Origin: Tetragonia tetragonoides
Lineage: Eukaryota > Streptophyta > Magnoliopsida > Caryophyllales > Aizoaceae
DNA: 64,000 nucleotides
Direction of reading: 5' to 3'
Assembly (NCBI GenBank): GCA_038025085.1
Contig: CM076146.1
Coordinates: forward strand, 20,159,001 to 20,223,000
Shown: positions 23,239 through 34,184 of the stretch, piece after piece
How positions within the stretch are numbered: position 1 is the stretch's first letter
How the letters are laid out: the number at the start of each line of letters is the position of its first letter
Translations under genes and position numbers: made by a program
Notes under the pieces: generated by a model
What the model was told of the DNA's origin: nothing
Databases searched by the model: none
The model's input: the letters and a program-made list of their open reading frames with translations, nothing else

Positions 23239-23469
23239 ATTCCATTCCTTATTTATTTTTGAGTTTTCTCTTTTATGCTTTTTTTGATTTTTGTTTTATT
23301 TTCTCTTTGGGCTTTGGGCTTGGCATTGCTAAAGGGTTGGGTCACATTATGGACCTTAGGTACCCTTTTAGCCCAAATCATTTATTTTAATTAGGCTAAT
23401 TACAGTTAATGCTAATATTAACTGTAATAATTATTTAAAAGAAATACGAGTCAAACTACGGCGTCTACA

Positions 23470-24570
23470 TCGGGTAGCCGCTGGGCCTGGTTTTTGGCTG
23501 GGCCGAGTTTGGCGCCGGGTTTGCAACCCTAGGCCGCTAATTCCGTCCCCTAACTCTTTAAATACTCCCTTTCACCCTCTTTTGAGGGAGGTTGTCAGTT
23601 TATAATTTTAAGACCAATTTGAGGGCACAAATACCCCAAATCATAGAGAATTCAGATTTTTGAAGACACAAGCAACCCATTGCACCCAACCTAGCAGCCA
23701 AGATTGAAGAGAAATTCCAATTCTACTAGTTCCGTTCGAATAGAACGTCCAGGTTAACCATCCTGAGGGCCTGAATCTCTTATAAAACTTCTTTTTTTAT
23801 TTATAATCATGTTTTATTTAGCTTTTGATTATGGTTGAGTAATTATGCATGTTTTGACCCTTGTAAATATTATGCATGTTAGTTTAATTTAAAGTTCGCA
23901 TCTTTTTATTAGTTTATGCAAGTTTGCATTTCATTGTTTGTGCATCCATATAGCAACCTCCTACTTTCATTTTAGCATAAAGTTAATATTTTTGAATTGT
24001 TCTTCTATTTAGGTTACTAACAAATTTATTGATGTGCATGTGCAATGCTTGGCGCGTTTAGCAAAGTGTGGTAGGTTGGAGCGGTTTTATTATTGCTTTC
24101 AACTTTTGCTTGTGTTTGATAAATAATATGCATGCAAATTGGATATAAATTGTGCAAAGTGATAACGGTAGGTAATTTGGTTGTCTTTAACCCGCCTAGT
24201 TAAATTTTGGATCTTGGACGACCGGATTTGTATGGAACCATATAGCATAAATAAATATTTGACATGGATAGGGTTAGTAGAGGCCGTTAATACGGGCGAT
24301 TTAGATGAGATTCGTTTTGTTTATTTCGTACCTACACCCCCGAACTCAATATTTAGCCCCTTGGGTATGAGTCAATTCCAAATAGGAATTGGGTGCACTT
24401 TTTGATGGTTTCCAATTGTTTCCTAAAAATTGGTGGCGACTTCATTGCTTGAAAATTATTTTTCCCCATTATAATTGAATTTAAATTGCATATGACGTAT
24501 TATTTAAGAACCATTAATTCCAACACTAAAGCGCTCGAAAATTAGCGCTGGAAATGCGAGGGTTCTTACA
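23470..24570 (+). mobile_element. LTR X, 3' part only (copy A)
   Basis: This begins abruptly at the outer end of the Ogre LTR and ends GCGAGGGTTCTTACA. It matches the inner 3' part of the complete LTR X at 54930-56440 (minus). A TTTAAATACTCCC TATA-like box lies near 23558. The Ogre element appears to have inserted into LTR X. After 24570 there is no PBS; PMD coding sequence resumes directly, so X is a solo LTR in a gene. Confidence 0.75.
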
Positions 24571-25599
24571 ATCTCATGGTGGTGTATACCGAGTATGCCG
24601 AGACTTGATTGTGCCCTAACTTCATCACGGATCCGGTAAGTAGTTTATTTTGTTTCTTTACTTCTTTTGGAAATTTAGAAATGTGTCTAATACTTTCAAG
24701 TTTTGTAGAGTGCTGCGAGTTCTTCGTTGTCCCATTCGACTGCTTCTTCTCCGGGCCCCACTCCTCCTACCATGTCGATGGGCCATATAGGAGCAAACGG
24801 GTTTTTTCTGGTTCTTTCCATTCTAGAGTGTCGCGGTCCTGATGAGGAGGTCGAGGGATTGCCTCTACCAACTGGTTGTAGGGGGGTAAGTTAAAATCCA
24901 TTGTGATTTGCAACATTTCCCTTATGTTTATACTGACTCTTCTTTTGTCTTTACAGTTGACTGTTGTTGAGACGCGAAAGATATATAGGGGCATGCATGC
25001 CCTAAGTAGTGGATGTCCAAGTTCGCGACTCGGAGTATGTGCACGAGTTGTAGATCCGACTTTTGGAAAGTATGTTCATTTCAATTAATAATGCTTGATT
25101 TGAATTTTTTTATAATTTCCTGACTTTGGTTTTACTTCTGTAGCCTGTTCCCCTGGCGAGGCGTCTTAGGCCTTCGGCTACTTGTGCTCCCTAGTCTACG
25201 TTTATGCCGCAGCGTCCTCCTCCGAGGCAGGAGAGCACGGAGGTGCGTCATGGGACACCTCGAGCCTGAGTGGATACGGGGAACCCGCCATAGGTGCCTT
25301 AGTTTCCGCAGTGGCATGCACCGCCTCCCTATATGGGGTATCCGGGCTATCCCATGCCTATGTACCCTCCCATTCCGCAAATGGGTTCTTGAAGTCAAAA
25401 GATTATGAGGTATGACAGTTATTTGAGCATGTCAGAGCCACCTCGTCATTCACTTGATCTTGCTCATTTGGCGGGCTCATTATTTGGCTTTGACCCTAGA
25501 GCTTGGGCGATGGCTCAACCCAGCCCTTCAGATGCTCCATCCTTGGGTGGGCCCGTAGAGTCGTCTCAGGCGGGTGCCAGTACTGGCGAAGATGGCTAG
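24571..25599 (+). pseudogene. PMD-like pseudogene fragment P3A (last four exons)
   Basis: Exons align with P2 exons 4 to 7: 24571-24635 (starts LMVVYTEYAE, ends at CG|GTAAGT), 24709-24885 (GPDEEVEGLPLPTGCRG), 24957-25069 (ETRKIYRGMHALSSGCPS) and 25144-25599 (MPMYPPIPQMGS, then FGFDPRAWAMAQPSPSDAP, ending GEDG and TAG at 25597). Splice sites are canonical here, unlike P2. Stops: TGA in the first exon, and at least three in the last exon (CAP-stop, RA-stop, PP-stop), shared with P3B. The first three exons are absent; LTR X lies directly at the break. LTR Z begins six bases after the stop codon. Confidence 0.7.
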
Positions 25600-25605
25600 T
25601 TATAT

Positions 25606-26718
25606 TGTAGACGCCAAAAAAGCGCCTTCAGATTTCGCCGCAAAAGCCCGATGACGAAAAGAGTAATTTATAAACTTGAATGCTATCTTTGCTTTAATAG
25701 GTAAAATAAGGTCTCAGGTTTTTCCTCGATCACTCTTTCATTCTGACCCCATTCAAAAGCCCCGTTCAAGAGCTTTTCAACGACACCTCTCGTGTCTTTT
25801 TTCGCGGCGCTGGATAACAATAGTGTCGCTAGCGGCGCTCGCTAGGTCTCTAGGCCTGACTTTTTTTAAGCCCAAATTCCGAATTTCGGCCTTCCTTCAC
25901 CTGTCCAACCCTACTTCCTACGCCTATAAATACGACCCTCGAGCCTCATTCAAAAACACACAATGTACAGTTGACAACCTCTATTCTCAGTTGACTACTC
26001 CCGAGTTTCCCCCTCTTTCTTCCAAATTTGAGATCTTGTGTTTACTATTTTTGCTAAATAGCCTACAATTCAGTTACTAACTCATGAGGGCTCATATTAA
26101 ATTAATTGCCTAATTATTTATTTTCTAGTAGTCATAATGTAGATATCAAGCCCACAGCGTCTTTTATCGCTTACTAAATATTGTCTTTCAAAGCATGTCT
26201 AGTCGTTGTAATGCTCAACTTGCCAATCGAATTGCTTGTCTAAACAAGGGTTAGAAATAAATGTTGTGATGCTTGTGATGAACCAATTAATAGTCTAAGT
26301 ATAGGTTGTTAATCCGGTTTGTGTGGGAGTCATGTCTTTAAATTATTAAGCAAACTTGAGTTAGTAGAGGTCGTCATAATATGGGCGAGTTGGGTGCCTA
26401 ACACCTTCCCACCTCGTACCTTCGCCCCCGAACCCTTTATTCTTGGGTACTCATATGTTCTATATGAGCGGGAGTCTTTCTAAAAACATGATCAGTTCAC
26501 TTATCGCGCTATTGGGTTGTCCCTTCGGATTGTCCTTTCGGTTTGTCCCAACGATAAAACCCCGATAGCAGATTTGTGACCTCTTTCATGGTTTCTATGC
26601 AATTCAAGCCTTTACAAAATCTTTTGTAACTCGATGGTCCCTTTAACTTATCTAAACCCCCAACTTACAAATCTTCTATAAGGACACAGTCCGAGGCGAG
26701 AAATCCCGGGTCCTTACA
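25606..26718 (+). repeat. LTR Z, 5' LTR (copy A)
   Basis: It runs from TGTAGACGCCAAAAAAG to CGGGTCCTTACA and is followed by a PBS, so it is a 5' LTR of a plus-strand Tat/Ogre-type element. It has AGCGGCGCT-type palindromes at about 25803-25850, a CTATAAATAC TATA box near 25923, and the U5 block GGTGCCTAACACCTTCC near 26393. It is 163 bases shorter than copy B. Confidence 0.85.
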
Positions 26719-26719
26719 G

Positions 26720-26737
26720 TGGCGATTTCACTGGGGA
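26720..26737 (+). other. Z element primer-binding site (copy A)
   Basis: TGGCGATTTCACTGGGGA starts one base after the LTR end, the position and form of a Tat/Ogre PBS. Confidence 0.8.
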
Positions 26738-27923
26738 TTTATTTAAGAGGGTGAGACTCGAAATTCAACTTTGCTTAAGTGTTTAATAACATGTTCCATA
26801 TATTGCATCATTTGCATGTTCATTTTGACACTTATCGACCCTCAAGGAAGTTTTTGTCGTAACTCGTAGACAACCCGTATATCAAAAGGAAAATACAGTT
26901 GTCCTATCGTGCAAACCGACGCTTTCTCACCCATGACTCATCGACTATTGTTAGTGAAAAAGAGTTATAATTGATGTGTCGACCATCCGCCGAACGAAAA
27001 TTGTAATTTGTCTTGGTGACCTCACAGGAGCCAAAAGCCTTTAGCCCACATTTGTGCATTCGCTTGCTTGTTGTGCATGTGTGTCGTTGTAATGCCCGTC
27101 TGATCACATGTTTGCCTGTAAACTACGTTGTTGTAATGTTTGCCTGAATGCATGAATGTCGTGACTATGTGCCAACATGTACTTACGTGTTAGCTAGTTC
27201 CTAATGCCCAAAGACGGTGCGAGAATTCCATTCAATGAACACTCGTCATTTTCACAATGATATATTCTGTCATAGTCATGAACAATTACCTAAGATCTTT
27301 TTTAGCCAAAAAAAAGAGTCAGTCACTCCAATTTCTCCTCTCCCATTTTCTATTTGTTTATTTCTTTTTTGTTTGATGTATTTCAGATTCGGTGAAAAAA
27401 AGAAAAGCGAAAAAAAAAAACAAGAAGGGCGGTTAAAAAAAAAAAAACACCCAAAAAAAATCGCGGAAAAATAAAATAAGAAATGGCCGAAATTCTATTA
27501 TTTTATTTTATCCCATTTTCCATTTTCTTTGACGCTAGAATAAAAAAAAATAGATAGTCTGTCTTTTTCTATTTTTCTTATTTTCGTCCATTGACTTCAT
27601 TTTCCTTTGATATTAGGGAAATATTTGGGCATTTAGGCTTAAGGATCTTTTTTCTAGGACAATGTGTTTTCTATGTGCGGGTCGTCCTTTTTCTTATGTG
27701 AGAGTCTGATGGTCTTTTCTTGTTACTAAGTGCTCCATGCTTCCTATTCAGGATAGGGGGTCCGAAGAAGAAAGGAAACATTGAGAAAAGTTGGGCTCGG
27801 TCTTCGGCAAGGCTAGTTCGCCTGCAACCGTCTACACCGCCAAGTTCCCGGTTACTTCCACCACAAACAGCCTCACCATCAATAAATTCTCCACCACTAA
27901 TCGCACTCCCAAAACTTCACCAT
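26738..27923 (+). other. Z element leader, truncated (copy A)
   Basis: Non-coding leader with A-rich and T-rich runs around 27300-27560. It matches copy B up to the AT of the gag start codon and is then joined to unrelated Tat sequence at 27924. No gene is seen. Confidence 0.7.
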
Positions 27924-28183
27924 AGTTGATAAGAGGTGTAGACAGAAGATGTTGTAGGGTTCCCACCCGATTGTCATTGATAGAGGTATTGTCAGGGTCC
28001 TCACCCATTACAGAGGGGATTGCCTAACCCTTTAATTTAGCAGACAATTTTTGCAGGGATTTGTGAACCGTTTTCAAAAGGATAGACAATTTTTTAAGGG
28101 ATTTGTGAACCCTGGGGTCGATTTTTGCTGGGATTCGCCAACCCATTTTGTTCCATGTTTAAGGAAGAACCAACCAACCCATG
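27924..28183 (-). other. Tat2 3' untranslated remnant
   Basis: On the minus strand this holds short repeats around GGGTTCACAAATCCC (three imperfect copies at about 28040-28150). The 3' LTR that should follow is replaced by the end of duplicated block A. Confidence 0.55.
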
Positions 28184-29356
28184 TCAGATGTGGAATTTCC
28201 TCAGGTTGTTGAGGTTCCACGCTCTAGGTACTGGGATTCCACTCATGTCTTCTAGCCTATACGTGCCTGGTCGAATGACCCCTGTGATCTTATAGGGTCC
28301 TTCCCAGTTAGCAGTCAACTTCCCTTGTTCAGATTGTTTCCCTGTACTCTCCGTCTTGTGGAGTACCAGGTCGCCTGCCACCATATGTTTCCCCTTCACC
28401 CTCCTATTGAATTGTCGTATCAGCTGATTTTTAGCTATTTCCATTCGTAGGAGGGTATCTCCTCTCGTCTCTGGTAATAAGTCGAGGTTGAACCTCAATT
28501 GTCGGTCATTTTCTTCAGGGTCGTAGAAAATCACTCGAGAAGACAGGGTAACCAGCTCTATGGGTAGGACAGCCTCTGATCCGTAGACCAACCTGAAAGG
28601 GGTTTCCCCCGTGGCATTTTTAGTGGTTGTTCTGATTGACCAAACAAATTCATAGAGCCTTTCCTCCCAGAGTCCTTTGGCTGCTTCGAGCTTCCGCTTC
28701 AGACCATTGAGGATGATCTTGTTGGCTGCCTCGGCCTGACCATTTGACTGAGGTCTGGCCACAGCAGTGAACCGGCCCTTTATGCCCAAATCTGACAAGT
28801 ATGTTTTCAATCGTGGGTTATCAAACTGTGGACCATTGTCGAATATAATCGCCCTAGGAACTCCAAAGCGGGTGATTACATTCTCCCAGATGAACTTCCT
28901 GATGTCTTGTTCTTCGATACGCCGTAAGGCCTTAGCCTCGATCCACTTTGTGAAATAGTCGATGGCTACCACTAAGAACATGAATTGCCTCGGGGCCTCT
29001 GGGAAGGGACCCAAAATGTCCACTCCCCAAAGGTGAAAAGGGAGTGGTTCCAGTATGGGGGACAAGTTCATAACCGGCTGCCGCTGTACTACGGAGTGCA
29101 TTTGGCAATTCTTGCAATGGGTCACTAGGTTCACAGCATCGGATCTTATGGTCGGCCAAAAGTATCCGGTTCTTAGTGCTTTTCTGGCTAAGGCTCTTCC
29201 CGCGATATGTGAGCCGCACATTCCACTGTGTAGATCATCTAGGATATCTGCCCCCTCCAAGGGAGTGACACGTCTGAGTAGTGGTTGGTTGAAGGCTTGC
29301 TTGTACAATACTCCATCGACTAGAACAAACCACTTTGCTCGCTTCTTTACTTTCAC
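28184..29356 (-). CDS. Tat2 integrase, uninterrupted domain of a broken polyprotein
   Basis: This 390-codon segment is open but begins with GTG, so it is the downstream part of pol and not a separate gene. Zinc-binding: HSGMCGSHIAGR then CKNCQMH. Catalytic core: GVDILGPFP (Asp), IFDNGPQFDN (Asp), ARPQSNGQAEAANKIILNGL (Glu), all three acidic residues present. The C-terminus has GDLVLHKTE, NWEGPYKITGVI and ends AWNLNNLRKFHI with TGA. The integrase would insert the cDNA into chromosomes. It is the best-preserved reading frame in this element, yet upstream stops would prevent its production. Confidence 0.9.
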   Translation of the reverse strand: MKVKKRAKWFVLVDGVLYKQAFNQPLLRRVTPLEGADILDDLHSGMCGSHIAGRALARKALRTGYFWPTIRSDAVNLVTHCKNCQMHSVVQRQPVMNLSPILEPLPFHLWGVDILGPFPEAPRQFMFLVVAIDYFTKWIEAKALRRIEEQDIRKFIWENVITRFGVPRAIIFDNGPQFDNPRLKTYLSDLGIKGRFTAVARPQSNGQAEAANKIILNGLKRKLEAAKGLWEERLYEFVWSIRTTTKNATGETPFRLVYGSEAVLPIELVTLSSRVIFYDPEENDRQLRFNLDLLPETRGDTLLRMEIAKNQLIRQFNRRVKGKHMVAGDLVLHKTESTGKQSEQGKLTANWEGPYKITGVIRPGTYRLEDMSGIPVPRAWNLNNLRKFHI

Positions 29357-29366
29357 TTTTTCCTTT

Positions 29367-30320
29367 TCATCTTCTGGGAGGGTCTCGTTTGAGATAGTCG
29401 GTTATGGGATCCATCCATGTCTCCGATCTATCGAGCAAGTTTACCTCAGGAGGTTTTGTGATACGTTTCTCTTGAAAGACTCCCCAAAAAATCGAACGTG
29501 GGAGTCCATTTATAGCAGAGCTGGCCAACTTGGCCAGGGCATCTACCTGTTGATTGTCTGATCTTGGCACGTTCGTGATGAAGAATTCTTCGAATTTCGA
29601 AATTTTTTCCTTAGCTTTCTGGAGGTATGCCTTCATGGAGTCTTCTCTGGCCTCATAGTCTCCTGTGATCTATGATATGACCAATTGGAAATCCATGATT
29701 ACGGCCACACTCTGTGCCTCTACTGTTCGAGCCATTTGAAGACCTGCAAGCAGGGCCTCATATTCTGCTTCGTTGTTAGATGCTGCGAACTGGAATCGCA
29801 AGGCGTATTCGAACACACCTCCTTCGGGGTTTTTGAGTACCAGTCCTACCCCACTCCCGTTACGGAAGGCCGAACCATCGACTGCCAATTCCCACTTTGT
29901 TGACCACAGCACCGGCTGTTCGTTGATAGATGCCATCTCTACTGTGAAGTCGGCCAATGCCTGGCCTTTTATAGCCCTTCTAGGCTCATATATCATAGAG
30001 AATTCACCTACCTCAGTTGCCCAGGGCTTCAGTCTTCTAGATCGTTTTTGGCTCTGTAGAACCTCTTTCAATGGTTGATCTGTGAGTACCGTAATCTCGT
30101 GGGAACAGAAGTAAGGTCGAAGTCGCCGTGCGCTTATGATCAGAGCCAAGGAGAATTTTTCGATATAAGGATACCGTGTCTCCGCGTCAAGAAGGACGTG
30201 GCTCACGAAGTAGACTGGATGTTGGGTCTTATTTCGCTCACATACCAGGTCCATTGAAACTGCTCTTTCTGAGACTGCCAAGTAAATGAATATCTTCTCT
30301 CCCACTTCTTGGCTAACCAT
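29367..30320 (-). pseudogene. Tat2 dual RNase H region
   Basis: The first part carries the end of a Ty3-type RNase H (HPVYFVSHVLLDAETRYPYI; ITVLTDQPLKEVL). The second is the archaeal-type RNase H: ELAVDGSAFRNGSGVG (Asp), ASNNEAEYEALLAGLQMA (Glu) and VIMDFQLVIS (Asp, where family members usually have SDSQLV). A TAG stop near 29670 separates these from VPRSDNQQVDALAKLASSA, which completes the domain. The tandem RNase H arrangement is diagnostic of the Tat lineage. Confidence 0.87.
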
Positions 30321-30329
30321 CCGAGGTGT

Positions 30330-31635
30330 TCAAGCTAGATATGCTTTCAATTTCTCGAAGTCGGCCTGCGCCTCTGCCGACCATTCAAAATTTTCTTTAT
30401 TTTTGATGCCCTTGAAGAACGAGGCACATCGATCCCCTGATCGCGAGATGAATTGGCTAAGTGCTGCCGCACAGCCGGTTAGCCGCTGCACATCTTTTAG
30501 ACATTTGGGTGGGTGCATGTCTATTACCGCCTATATTTTCTCGGGGTTGGCGTCAATTCCTCGCTGGCTTATCATGAAGCCCAGTAGTTTCCCCCCTGGG
30601 ACCCCGAACACACATTTCTTGGGGTTGAGCTTCATATTGTGTCGCCGCAGGGTGTTGAAGGTTTCTTTTAGATCCGAAAGGTGACTGTCGCTTTTCTTGC
30701 GTTTCACGACCATATCATCTACGTAGGCTTCAACGTTTCTCCCCATTTGAGGGGAAAAAACCCTTTTAACTAGGCGCTGATAGGTTGCCCCTGTATGTTT
30801 TTAGACCGAAGGGCATCATGTTATAGCAGAACACCCCATCGTCAGTGATGAAGGCTGCTTACTCTTTATCTTCTTCAGCTAGCCACACCTGGTGGTACCT
30901 CGAAAAGGCATCCATGAAGCTAAGAAGTTCATGCCCTGACGTGGAGTCAATCAACTCGTCGATTCGAGGTAACGGGAAATCATCCTTTGGGCATGCCTTG
31001 TTAAGGTATGTAAAATCGACGCACATCCGCTAAGTTCCATTGTGTTTTTTAACCAACACCACATTGGCTAGCCACTCTGGATAGAGGCATTCTCTAATAA
31101 ACCCGGCCTTCAGCAGTGTTTGGACTTCAGCTGTTGCAGCTTCGCTTTTTGCTCTACCCATTTGCCTCTTCTTTCGCTTTACAGGCTTAAAATGGGGCTG
31201 TACTCCGAGCCTATGGATGATCAGATCACCATCTATGCCTGGCATATCGGAGGGAGAAAAGGAGAAGATGTCGGAATACTCTTGGAGTAGCCCTGTTATG
31301 TCTCTTCTTTGAGGGTCGGCTAGGTCTGCCCCGATGTATGTAACTGTTTCTGGCCGTGACTCGATCAATCTGACCTCCGAGGTTTCCCCCGAGGGTTCGG
31401 GTCGATTTTCAGGCTCAAACTTGGTATCGATATGATCAGCCAGATACATATCTAGGAGCATGCATCCAGCAATCTTCCTCTTGCCTTCCCTTACACTTTT
31501 CTTCTTTGTCGCGGCAATTTCTGCAGGAGTGGGAGCAACAGTCAGTGTTGTCCCTGTTTCATGTGTTATCACTACTGACTTTGTAGGTAGTAAAGGAAGT
31601 TCCTCTTCTTCATTTTCCTGTTTCTTGTTATCCAA
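30330..31635 (-). pseudogene. Tat2 reverse transcriptase, several stops
   Basis: The N-terminal part (31635-31030) includes FSPSDMPGIDGDLIIHRLG and KAGFIRECLYPEWLANVVLV. A stop at about 31030 falls just before RMCVDFTYLNKACPKDDF; SFMDAFSRYHQV follows and further stops lie near 30860. The catalytic YVDD is at 30725-30713 (EAYVDDMVVK), followed by LNPKKCVFGVPGGKLLGFMI. The connection subdomain (FISRSGDRCASFFKGIK) is at 30450-30400. The polymerase is recognisable throughout but not translatable. Confidence 0.88.
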
Positions 31636-31665
31636 ACAATCGACATACGATTTTATGGCGGTCTT

Positions 31666-32586
31666 CTAATCACTGACCACCTGCTCGATTAGGCCGTTGC
31701 CCCGGTCAAATTTCATAATTAACCTGGACATGTGGATCACCGCGTTGATGGCCGCCATGGTAGGCCTGCCCAGGATGGCGTTGTAGGCCAACTTCGTGTC
31801 AACCACTAGAAATTCGATGATTTGCCTTCGAAGTGCCCCCTTTTCCCCTATTCGAACAGGATGAATTATGGTACCAATAGGGTAGACTTTGTGCCCTCCA
31901 AATCCAAAAAAAGGCAGTGACACAAGACTGATCTTGTCTTCGTTGTACCCCAAACGTCGGAGGCACTTGTAGGTTATGATGTCTGCTGAGCTTCCTGTAC
32001 TAATGAGGATACGCTCGGTGAGTAGGCCAACATTTTTGAGAGTTACAACCAGTGGGTCGTCGTGTGGATGATGAAGCGCCCGTGCATCGCCCTCGTCGAA
32101 GGTCACTGGCGGGATATTGCCTATGGGAGGAACTCCCACAACCATTACTTGTTCAGCGCTGCGATAATGATCTTGTCGTTGCTTTTTGGTTGGCCCTCCT
32201 CCGCCTAGGCCGCCGTAGATCATTTTCACAACGTTAGTCATATGATCCTCCTCCGACTCCTCATCTTCCACGATCGTTGTGACTTTGGGATTTTCGTAGA
32301 CATTTTTCTTCTTGAGGAATTGCTTCAACTTTCCTTCCACGACTAATTTCTCAAGATTCTTCACCAACCGTTGGCAGTCTTGGGTCGTATGCCCCGCATC
32401 ATCATGATATGCGCACCGAAGCTTGGGGTTTCTCTCAGAGAGATCCCTAACTATTGGAGGCGGGACATCGAGCAGTTTCCAATCCATCTTATTAAAGATG
32501 GTTTGTTGGTCGACGCTGAATTGCCATTGATCATCCGAAGGGTCGGTTTTCCTCCAGTCGCTCCTTTTGGGAGGTCCCCTGGACAC
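31666..32586 (-). pseudogene. Tat2 gag C-terminus and protease with altered active site
   Basis: The open frame has CAYHDDAGHTTQDCQRL, the usual zinc-finger-like CX2HX4HX4C of Tat gag, then a protease with FLVVDTKLAYNAILGRP. The active-site loop reads ERILISTGSSADII at about 32012-31980: Ser replaces the catalytic Asp of the usual DTG. The codon is AGT, two changes from an Asp codon, so this is not one recent mutation. The protease should be inactive. Confidence 0.85.
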
Positions 32587-32685
32587 CGCAAGTGCTTCGG
32601 CCGACCGCTTGCCTTTGTCACTTTTAGTACCTTTGCTCGATTGGACCTCGGGCTTTGGGTCTGTCTTCCCACTGCCCGGGGTGTA

Positions 32686-34043
32686 TCATCCCGACTGTTC
32701 TTGTGAGTTGGCATATGCCACGGTGAATCGTCTAACCTCTTGAAGGGTTAGGAATCCTTTTTCTTCTCGCTTCAAACTTATCTGGAACCTGGAGTGCGAC
32801 CCCTCGGTCAACCCTGACACAAAGGCTGCGCTGGCGAGCCTTTCGTCCAGGTCGTCCGTTTCGAGGCTTTCAGCATTAAATCGAGCAAGATAATCCTTCA
32901 GGCTCTCTTTCTTGTCTTGTTTCAGCTTGTAGAGGTGTTCCGTGGTCTTTTTCTGCTGGATGTGCGCTGCGAAGTGATTCTTCAAGCTCTTTTCCATCTG
33001 AGCCCAGGAGCAGATACCCTTAGGGGCCAGGGAGGCATACCATCTGATGGCAAGCTCCTTTAGGGTCATCGAAAAATTTCTGCACAGCGCTGCATCGCTT
33101 AAAGTCTGGTTCAACATGGTTGCCCTGTAAACCATGACGTGATCTTGCGGGTTCTGGGGGACCTCATATTTGTATGCCATGGGTGTTAGTTTGGATGGCA
33201 TTGGAGCCGCCATGATTTCGTCGCTGAACGGAGTTAACCCCACAGCTAGCGTCCCACATCCCAAGTTTGCTAAGGTATTAGATACACCAGCGTTCCCGAC
33301 GGTGGTGGGGCTCGGGATATGGAGGATCGATGGTTGCAGAATTGTGTTGATTTGAGGTAGACTAATCCCCGTGAGGAGTTCCTGGTCCCGCTTTCGTTCG
33401 TCCTCATATCTTTGATTTAATTCTTTCAGATACTGCTCTTCGATCTGGCGTCAGCCTTTCGATACTCAATGATATTGCGAAGGTCCTCTTGAGTACATCT
33501 CGACCCTTTATGTTTCTCCTTTTCATAGACTTGATACAGCTCTTGGAGCTGTTGTTCTTTCGCTAGACGGGCTTCCTCCCTTTTGAGTATAATACCCCTA
33601 AGGTCGATTCCTTATTTACTGACCTCTCTCTCTGCTCTCTTCTTCTCGAGGAACTTCCTCAAATTGTCTGAGTTAGTCGGATGGTTCGAGGGTTTCCCTC
33701 AAGTTTCTCGTTCTTTTGATCCGCCAGTGCTATGAGTGGACTAACTGTCCCTCATAGACCTCGTTGTTAGAGATGGAGATGGTTCAGGCCGCGGAGGAGG
33801 GGGAGGACGTCTGGTCTCTGAGGGAACTTTGCTTGTTTTCTTCGAGGTTTCCTCCTTCTCCCGGTTTCTAGGAGGCCTCATTTCTTTTGCTAGACACTCA
33901 AGAGTTTCCTTCATCGTATTTCGTAATTCCCCCATCATTTGCTCTGATTCCCCTCGACTTACAGGGACTCCAGGATTTCCAAAGGTCTGACTTCCATCCT
34001 CGTCAGAGTGTTGGGAATTCTCGTGGTCTGGGACAGCTTCCAT
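32686..34043 (-). pseudogene. Tat2 gag
   Basis: A true ATG at 34043 opens MEAVPDHENSQHSDEDGSQ, an acidic then proline-rich N-terminus, stopped at 33741. A degraded middle part shows a Lys/Glu-rich coiled-coil-like segment (FLEKKRAEREVSK). The capsid part is open at 33264-32686: YEVPQNPQDHVMVYRATM, TLKELAIRWYASLAPKGI, LARFNAESLETDDLDERLA, typical of retrotransposon gag. Gag assembles the particle. At least six stops or frameshifts lie between 33741 and 33264. Confidence 0.82.
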
Positions 34044-34163
34044 GTTATCAGTGGTGTGTTTCTTAGGTGGATATGGGGGTGTGGGTAGTTTTGTGGTTAT
34101 CAGGTCAGGGAGCTCGATTGAATCTGGGGTTTATGGCCGCTCACTCATACAAAACCAAGCACC

Positions 34164-34182
34164 TTCCCCACAGGCGGCGCCA
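34164..34182 (-). other. Tat2 primer-binding site
   Basis: On the minus strand TGGCGCCGCCTGTGGGGAA starts two bases after the LTR end. This form is common in Tat elements and differs from the TGGCGA type of Ogre A and Z. Confidence 0.82.
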
Positions 34183-34184
34183 AA

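Larger units (their letters stand above)
7659..23469 (-). mobile_element. Tat/Ogre retrotransposon A, truncated, with nested chromovirus
   Basis: Read on the minus strand the order is 5' LTR (23469-19142), PBS (19139-19121), protease-containing ORF (18481-17315), linker, reverse transcriptase, RNase H and the integrase zinc-binding domain, cut off at 7659 by LTR Y1. A 4.3-kb LTR and the second archaeal-type RNase H point to the Tat lineage, Ogre branch. Only about 640 bases separate PBS and the protease ORF, so gag is missing. Most of the integrase and the 3' LTR are also missing. The chromovirus at 10565-17116 splits the linker before reverse transcriptase. Confidence 0.8.
19142..23469 (-). 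repeat. Ogre A 5' LTR, 4.3 kb
   Basis: On the minus strand it runs from TGTAGACGCCGTAG (23469) to GAATCTAGCCCCACA (19142), with TG..CA ends and a PBS next to the inner end. Length 4328 bases is in the range of Ogre LTRs. A minus-strand TATA-like CTTATAAATACTCC lies at 22676-22689. The second copy is 41187-45531. I find no gene inside it. Confidence 0.85.
18468..27923. repeat. Duplicated 9.4-kb block, copy A
   Basis: The sequence from GGAGGATAAACATATAT to ACTTCACCAT matches 40514-49828 in the same order and orientation. It covers the Ogre leader, PBS and LTR, part of LTR X, PMD fragment P3A, and LTR Z with its leader. Over 18720-19080 I find two substitutions by eye. Main differences: B lacks about 323 bases of LTR X (A 23670-23995) and A lacks about 163 bases of LTR Z. 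Confidence 0.92.

Noticed and set aside
24181..24405. Plus-strand ORF (and its copy at 45919) inside LTR X
   Set aside because: Lies in the conserved R-U5 part of the LTR; inverted LTR X at 54930-56440 does not keep the frame open.
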